DNA from: Cloacimonetes bacterium UBA4175
GTDB lineage: Bacteria; Cloacimonadota; Cloacimonadia; Cloacimonadales; Cloacimonadaceae
Direction of reading: 5' to 3'
DNA: 9,821 nt
Assembly: GCA_002379855.1 (NCBI GenBank)
Contig: DFUX01000013.1
Span: 1 to 9,821, forward strand
Part shown: positions 6,374 to 9,821 of the stretch, in pieces
How positions within the stretch are numbered: the stretch's first letter is position 1
Layout: each line of letters opens with the position of its first letter
Notes under the pieces: model-generated
Database searches by the model: none
What the model was told of the DNA's origin: nothing
Seen by the model: only the letters and a program-made list of their open reading frames with translations
Program-made: the position numbers and the translations under genes

Positions 6374-6997
6374 GTGATAGAGAAAAACCCCAACTTCCTG
6401 ATCATCCTGTCCGCTCCTTCCGGGGGCGGCAAAAGCACCATCCTCGCCGAGGTGCTCAAAGCGGCTGACAACATCGACTACTCTGTGTCCTATACCACCC
6501 GGCCTCCCCGCGGCACCGAGCAGAACGGCGTCGCCTACCACTTTGTGGATGAGCGGGAGTTTTTGCGCCGCCGCGAGGAAGGCGACTTTCTGGAGACAGC
6601 CCAGGTTTTCGGCCGCTGGTATGGCACGTCCAAAAGCTTCATCCGGGGACGTCTGGCAGCCCGCCGCCATGTGATCATGGATATCGACGTGCAGGGCGCA
6701 GCCCAAATTCATACCACAGACATTCCCCATGTGAAGATCTTCATCATCCCGCCCTCCATGGAGATTCTGCGCGAACGCCTTATGAAGCGCGCCACGGATT
6801 CCCCCCAGGAGATCGAAAAACGCCTCACCATCGCCCGCAAAGAACTGGAATACATTCCGAATTACGACTATCTGGTGGTGAACAATGAACTGAGCCAGGC
6901 CGTGCGGGAGGTTCTGGCGATCGTCCAAGCAGAAGAAAACCGGGTTGGACGCTACCGGGATCCCATCAAGGGATTCCTCAAACAGGAGAACCAATGA
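6374..6997 (+). CDS. gmk: Guanylate kinase
   Basis: 207-aa cytoplasmic enzyme that phosphorylates GMP to GDP with ATP; essential for GTP and dGTP supply. The P-loop APSGGGKST is at 14-22 (the usual form has GAGKS). GMP-binding elements are YTTRPPR (40-46, with R43 and R46), FLETAQVFGRWYGTS (72-86, with E74 and Y83) and DIDVQGA (103-109). The lid/Arg region RLMKRATDSPQEIEKRL (135-151) is complete. The length is as expected for the family. The start is GTG 6374, with only a weak, distant GAAGG upstream, so translation may depend on coupling to gcvH. Its TGA overlaps the ATG of the next gene (ATGA at 6994-6997), a strong sign of co-translation. Confidence 0.96.
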   Translation: MIEKNPNFLIILSAPSGGGKSTILAEVLKAADNIDYSVSYTTRPPRGTEQNGVAYHFVDEREFLRRREEGDFLETAQVFGRWYGTSKSFIRGRLAARRHVIMDIDVQGAAQIHTTDIPHVKIFIIPPSMEILRERLMKRATDSPQEIEKRLTIARKELEYIPNYDYLVVNNELSQAVREVLAIVQAEENRVGRYRDPIKGFLKQENQ

Positions 6998-7392
6998 TTA
7001 GCGAAAAGATCGAGTCATTCCTCGAAAAAGCCGACATGAACTACCTTTTCTGTCTGCTTTCCAAGCTGGAATCCCAGCGCATCAGCAAGCTTCCCTCCTA
7101 TGTGCGCCAACGCTTTGAGGAGAAGATCACCGTCATGGCCATGCATCACGTGGCGGAAAACGAGGTTCCGGACTACATCGCCGAGATCGCCGAGGCTGAA
7201 CTGGCCATGGCCCAGCAGGCTTCACCCTTCCAGGATGAAGAGGGGGAAGGCGAAATGAGCGAAGAAACAATCGACGACTCTGAAAGATTCATCGAATCGC
7301 TTGAACACGACAATCTGGACAAGTATGCGGATGACGACGGCGACGACGATGAAAGCCTTGACCTGGATGACGACCCATACGATGAAGAATAG
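6994..7392 (+). CDS. RNA polymerase omega-like protein with acidic C-terminal tail
   Basis: 132 aa. The first ~75 residues can be laid alongside the omega subunit (RpoZ): EKADMNYLFCLLSKLESQRI (11-30) for the EK-x-NRF-x-LVLVAA-RARQ helix region, then EKITVMAMHHVAENEV (43-58) for KTTVIALREI-EG. The match is weak and the usual RAR is reduced to SQR. The gmk-adjacent position is typical of rpoZ, and this context carries much of the call. Residues 81-132 form a tail with 28 Asp/Glu out of 52 and only two Lys/Arg, longest run at 113-120; probably disordered. Omega assists assembly and stability of RNA polymerase in the cytoplasm. A strong Shine-Dalgarno (GGAG 6985-6988) sits inside the end of gmk. 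If it is not omega, it is a small acidic protein of unknown role. Confidence 0.6.
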   Translation: MISEKIESFLEKADMNYLFCLLSKLESQRISKLPSYVRQRFEEKITVMAMHHVAENEVPDYIAEIAEAELAMAQQASPFQDEEGEGEMSEETIDDSERFIESLEHDNLDKYADDDGDDDESLDLDDDPYDEE

Positions 7393-7398
7393 GCGGGC

Positions 7399-8040
7399 AT
7401 GACCCTTCGCGCCTTGCAGCAGCACCTGGAAATGCTGCAAAACTCCGGCATCGGGGAGATCTACCGCGAGGCGAAGGACAAAGCTGCACTGCTGGCTAAA
7501 CTCAAGCTCCAGCACTCCACCTGCACCCTGTGCCCGCTCCATGAGGGCAGGATCAAGTTTGTCTATGGAGAGGGCAATCCCGATGCCATCGCGATGCTCA
7601 TCGGAGAGGGGCCGGGAGAACAGGAAAACCTGAGCGGAAGGCCCTTCGTGGGCAGGGCAGGGGATTTGCTCACCAAGATGCTGGCCGCCATCGAGATAAA
7701 GCGGGAGGACGTCTATATCTGCAACATCGTCAAATGCCGCCCACCCGGCAACCGCAACCCCGAAAACCCCGAACGGGAGGCCTGCCTGCCTTACCTGCTG
7801 GAACAGATAGAGATCATACAGCCCAAACTGATCATGATGCTCGGCCTGGTGGCTGCCCAAACCCTGTTACAGACCAGGCAGCCCATGCAGGAACTGCACA
7901 CGGTGACCCACGAATTCATGGGCATCCCCAGCTACGTCACCTACCATCCGGCGTCCCTGTTGCGCAACGAGAGATTCAAGTATCCCGCCTGGGATGACCT
8001 GAAGCGCTTCAGGCTGGATTATGACCGATACCGGAGCTGA
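7399..8040 (+). CDS. Family-4 uracil-DNA glycosylase (4Fe-4S)
   Basis: 213-aa cytoplasmic base-excision-repair enzyme that removes uracil from DNA. Family-4 landmarks are all present: four candidate cluster cysteines C42, C45 (CTLC), C113 (VKCRPP) and C129; the catalytic/uracil-binding LIGEGPGEQEN-x-GRPFVGRAG-x-LL (67-91); NIVKCRPPGNRNP (109-121); and YHPASLLRN (182-190). GEGPGE matches the Thermus-type family-4 enzymes. The first ~38 residues before the first cysteine pair are helical and variable, which is common in this family. It starts 6 bp after the omega-like gene, behind a modest AGGCGGG ribosome binding site, and its TGA overlaps the ATG of the next gene. It is part of the gmk-omega cluster. 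Confidence 0.94.
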   Translation: MTLRALQQHLEMLQNSGIGEIYREAKDKAALLAKLKLQHSTCTLCPLHEGRIKFVYGEGNPDAIAMLIGEGPGEQENLSGRPFVGRAGDLLTKMLAAIEIKREDVYICNIVKCRPPGNRNPENPEREACLPYLLEQIEIIQPKLIMMLGLVAAQTLLQTRQPMQELHTVTHEFMGIPSYVTYHPASLLRNERFKYPAWDDLKRFRLDYDRYRS

Positions 8041-8894
8041 TGCGAACCCTTTTGCCGCCATCCCCAGCCAATTCTGCCCGGAAATCCGGCGGACGCGGCC
8101 TGATAAGCGCTTCCCGCCTCACGCTCTGCACCCTGCTCGCTTTGCTGCTGCTTCCCCTGTGGGCGGATTTTGCCGTGTACGGCGACACCCAAACCGGACA
8201 CAGCGTGCACAAGAAGATAGCCGCGGCGATAGCCAAAAGACAGCCCGGGGCGGTCTTCCACGCCGGAGACCTTAGCTCCCGGGGCAGCGACCAGAAACAT
8301 TACGACAAGTTTTTCTCCCTTTCCAGGCCGATCACCAGCGTCTGCCCCATCTATCCCGCCAGAGGCAATCACGATGGCGATAAGGCACTGTTTCTGAAGA
8401 ACTTCCCCCACTTGGGCGGAAAAACCTATTACAGCGTGGAGCATGACAGCCTGCTGTTTGTGATCCTGGACACCAATCTGAGCCTCAAGCCCCGCTCCGC
8501 GCAGTTCCACTGGCTCAGGAAAACCCTTTCCGAAAAGAATTCCCTGCCCAGGATACTGGTCATGCACCACCCCATCTTCAGCAGCGGATATCACGGCGGG
8601 CGCGATGAATATGCCATCCTGCTGCCCTCAATGCTGGAAAGCGGTAACGTTAAAGCCGTGTTCAGCGGGCATGACCACAATTATGAGCGCCTGGAACGCA
8701 AAGGTATCACCTATTTTGTGACCGGAGGAGCGGGGGGAACGCTGCGCCCCAAACAGCACAATGTCTCAACCAGCAAGGTCTTCCTGCCCCAAAACCACTA
8801 TCTGTTCTGTTCCCGTGAGGGATCGCGGCTCAAAGTCACCGCCTACGGACTCAGGGGCGAAGTCCTGGACAGAGCCGTCATCAGGCTGGACTGA
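8040..8894 (+). CDS. Exported calcineurin-like metallophosphoesterase
   Basis: 284-aa protein with a two-metal phosphoesterase core (PF00149). Metal and active-site motifs appear in order: VYGDTQ (46-51, D49), AGDLSS (75-80, D77), RGNHDG (108-113, N110 and H111), MHHPIFS (175-181, H176) and SGHDHNYER (209-217, H211 and H213). The GHDHNYER form is seen in purple-acid-phosphatase-like members. A hydrophobic stretch (27-42) ending LPLWA looks like a signal peptide, so the enzyme probably works in the periplasm on a phosphomonoester or diester; the substrate is unknown. The n-region is long, with six Arg/Lys in 25 residues. ATG 8040 overlaps the udg stop (TGATG), with GGAG only 3 nt upstream, so initiation by re-start after udg is likely. 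No intrinsic terminator is clear in 8895-8943. Confidence 0.88.
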   Translation: MRTLLPPSPANSARKSGGRGLISASRLTLCTLLALLLLPLWADFAVYGDTQTGHSVHKKIAAAIAKRQPGAVFHAGDLSSRGSDQKHYDKFFSLSRPITSVCPIYPARGNHDGDKALFLKNFPHLGGKTYYSVEHDSLLFVILDTNLSLKPRSAQFHWLRKTLSEKNSLPRILVMHHPIFSSGYHGGRDEYAILLPSMLESGNVKAVFSGHDHNYERLERKGITYFVTGGAGGTLRPKQHNVSTSKVFLPQNHYLFCSREGSRLKVTAYGLRGEVLDRAVIRLD

Positions 8895-8943
8895 CCTGCT
8901 CCGCCCTCAGCAGCCACTCATCTTCATCCCGTCAAAAGCGGTC

Positions 8944-9681
8944 TCAGAAATTGATGCGTGTTCCCAAGCTCAGATAGTTGATGTTGGCAAAGGTATAAAC
9001 TTCCTCGATATCCGAACCGCCTTCCAGAAAGCGGTAGCCTGCGTAGAGCGAATAAGTGCCGTTCAGATCGTAAACCAGGGCCAGCAGGATGTCCTCGGCG
9101 CGTCCGTATGGTGACGCCAGCGCCTCCCCTTTGAGCAGCAGCGCCAGTTCCTCCGAAAGATCGTAGCCAAACTCGAACCCGATCAGCGGAACCACTCCCA
9201 AATCTGTCTTTTCGGTATAGCCAGCCGACTTGTTTTCCAGGGAGATAAGCGCGTCGCGCACTTTGAGCGAGACACCCAGGGCGCGGATGCCGATGTTTCG
9301 CTTCTCGAACCTATACAGGTATTGCAGGCGGTAGCTGTTGAACTTATACACCGCGTAAATCCACTCGCGGGCGGCATAGGTCCTGCCCATAAACTCCACT
9401 GCCGCAGATGGTTCACCGCTTGGTTCGATGGTGAAGGGCGATGCCAGCAGCGAAATTTCATGCCGCGGAGTGATCTGGTAATGCAGGTTGGCGCGGCCAA
9501 ACATTTTGGGCTTCGACTCCAGTTCATCCGTGAAAGACAGTATCCTGCCGCTTTCGAGGTTGGGAATGCGCATGTCGTTGTAGCCGAAAAAGGCAAGTCC
9601 GGTCTCCAAGTCCAGGCTGAACTGGGCGAAAGCCATTCCCGCGAAGGACGCCAGGATCAGGACAAGGGCATATTTTTTCAT
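8944..9681 (-). CDS. Small outer-membrane beta-barrel protein
   Basis: 245 aa with a standard signal peptide MKKYALVLILASFAGMAFA (cut before Q20). The mature part alternates polar and hydrophobic residues in short strands with glycine/aromatic girdle pairs (TYSLYAGYRFLEG, NYLSLGTRINF) and ends in Phe, the usual C-terminal signal for barrel assembly. The length suggests an 8- to 10-strand barrel of the OmpW/OprF-like size class. I do not recognise a specific family and cannot assign a substrate. The start at 9681 gives the normal signal peptide, but its Shine-Dalgarno is weak. A much better AAAGGAGG precedes an in-frame ATG at 9750, which would add 23 basic residues in front. The gene converges on the phosphoesterase gene with a 49-bp gap. 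Confidence 0.75.
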   Translation of the reverse strand: MKKYALVLILASFAGMAFAQFSLDLETGLAFFGYNDMRIPNLESGRILSFTDELESKPKMFGRANLHYQITPRHEISLLASPFTIEPSGEPSAAVEFMGRTYAAREWIYAVYKFNSYRLQYLYRFEKRNIGIRALGVSLKVRDALISLENKSAGYTEKTDLGVVPLIGFEFGYDLSEELALLLKGEALASPYGRAEDILLALVYDLNGTYSLYAGYRFLEGGSDIEEVYTFANINYLSLGTRINF

Positions 9682-9712
9682 TTTCACTCTCTCAGGTTGT
9701 TTTGCTCTAAAC

Positions 9713-9740
9713 AGCATAATCGGTTTCTTCCTCCCCGCAA
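9713..9740 (-). promoter_or_regulatory. Candidate promoter for the small barrel gene
   Basis: On the minus strand TTGCGG (9735-9740) and TATGCT (9713-9718) lie 16 bp apart. A start near 9706 would favour translation from ATG 9681. A perfect TATAAT (minus strand, 9809-9814) inside the edge palindrome is a rival -10; its -35 would lie outside the window. Confidence 0.3.
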
Positions 9741-9755
9741 GCCTTGTCATGCCGC

Positions 9756-9763
9756 CCTCCTTT
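9756..9763 (-). promoter_or_regulatory. Strong Shine-Dalgarno before an alternative barrel-protein start
   Basis: AAAGGAGG on the minus strand lies 5 nt before the ATG at 9748-9750, which is in frame with the barrel gene. It is the best ribosome binding site near that gene and keeps the start assignment open. Confidence 0.5.
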
Positions 9764-9776
9764 GCTGCCACTGGCG

Positions 9777-9817
9777 TTAGGCCCATCATCCTTAGGTCAT
9801 CCTTATAAATTATAAGG
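9777..9817. repeat. REP-like sequence and perfect palindrome (right copy)
   Basis: Positions 9777-9797 match 535-555 at 19 of 21 bases, with an identical 15-mer CCATCATCCTTAGGT at 9783-9797. Just beyond is CCTTATAA (9801-9808) / TTATAAGG (9810-9817), a perfect 8-bp inverted repeat around one base. Both copies combine a TCATCCTTA(G/T) motif with a nearby palindrome, in non-coding DNA next to a gene. Confidence 0.65.
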
Positions 9818-9821
9818 TTGA

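Noticed and set aside
8895..8943. Bidirectional terminator between the phosphoesterase and barrel genes
   Set aside because: The only pairing visible is 3-4 bp around CCCGTCAAAAGCGG with no T-run on either strand.

Overview
The window looks like a stretch of bacterial chromosome with GC-rich coding regions. It comes from a diderm (Gram-negative-type) organism, because two products have signal peptides followed by outer-membrane beta-barrel signatures. Gene content and protein style (GcvH, Gmk, a diverged omega-like protein, a family-4 uracil-DNA glycosylase and short C-terminal-Phe barrels) would fit the FCB superphylum, possibly Cloacimonadota. That placement is an inference from memory of the families, not from a search. 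No transposase, integrase, phage, tRNA, rRNA or CRISPR array is visible.

Layout. Positions 1-715 hold no convincing gene. They form a repeat cluster: three tandem ~85-89 bp units, each with a GTCATC...GATCCAGTCTTTT hairpin core; then a chain of overlapping inverted repeats (262-404); a REP-like palindrome (535-579); and a G-tract-rich leader (616-687) in front of the first gene. From 716 comes an iron-type alcohol dehydrogenase (+). It converges, with only 7 bp between, on a minus-strand pair: a pyridoxal/pyridoxamine kinase followed by a small DUF486 membrane protein. A divergent intergenic region (3031-3170) carries a promoter-like pair of perfect hexamers for a large plus-strand gene (3171-5888). 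This gene encodes a secreted protein that combines a zinc-metallopeptidase-like domain, a probable beta-propeller and an Omp85/BamA-like barrel.

From 5985 to 8894 lies a tight plus-strand cluster, very probably one operon: gcvH, gmk, an RNA-polymerase-omega-like protein with a very acidic tail, family-4 uracil-DNA glycosylase, and an exported metallophosphoesterase. Gene junctions here are 11 bp, an ATGA overlap, 6 bp, and a TGATG overlap. gmk next to an omega gene is a familiar bacterial arrangement; gcvH at the front and the exported phosphoesterase at the end are less usual. The last gene (8944-9681, minus strand) is a small outer-membrane beta-barrel protein. Upstream of it, at the right edge of the window, sits a second copy of the REP-like sequence seen at 535-555.

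The genes mostly serve housekeeping roles: nucleotide metabolism, transcription, base-excision repair, one-carbon metabolism and vitamin B6 salvage. The least ordinary items are the three-part outer-membrane protease-like protein, the acidic-tailed omega-like protein and the structured repeats at both ends. I see no defence system or other obviously new multi-gene system.
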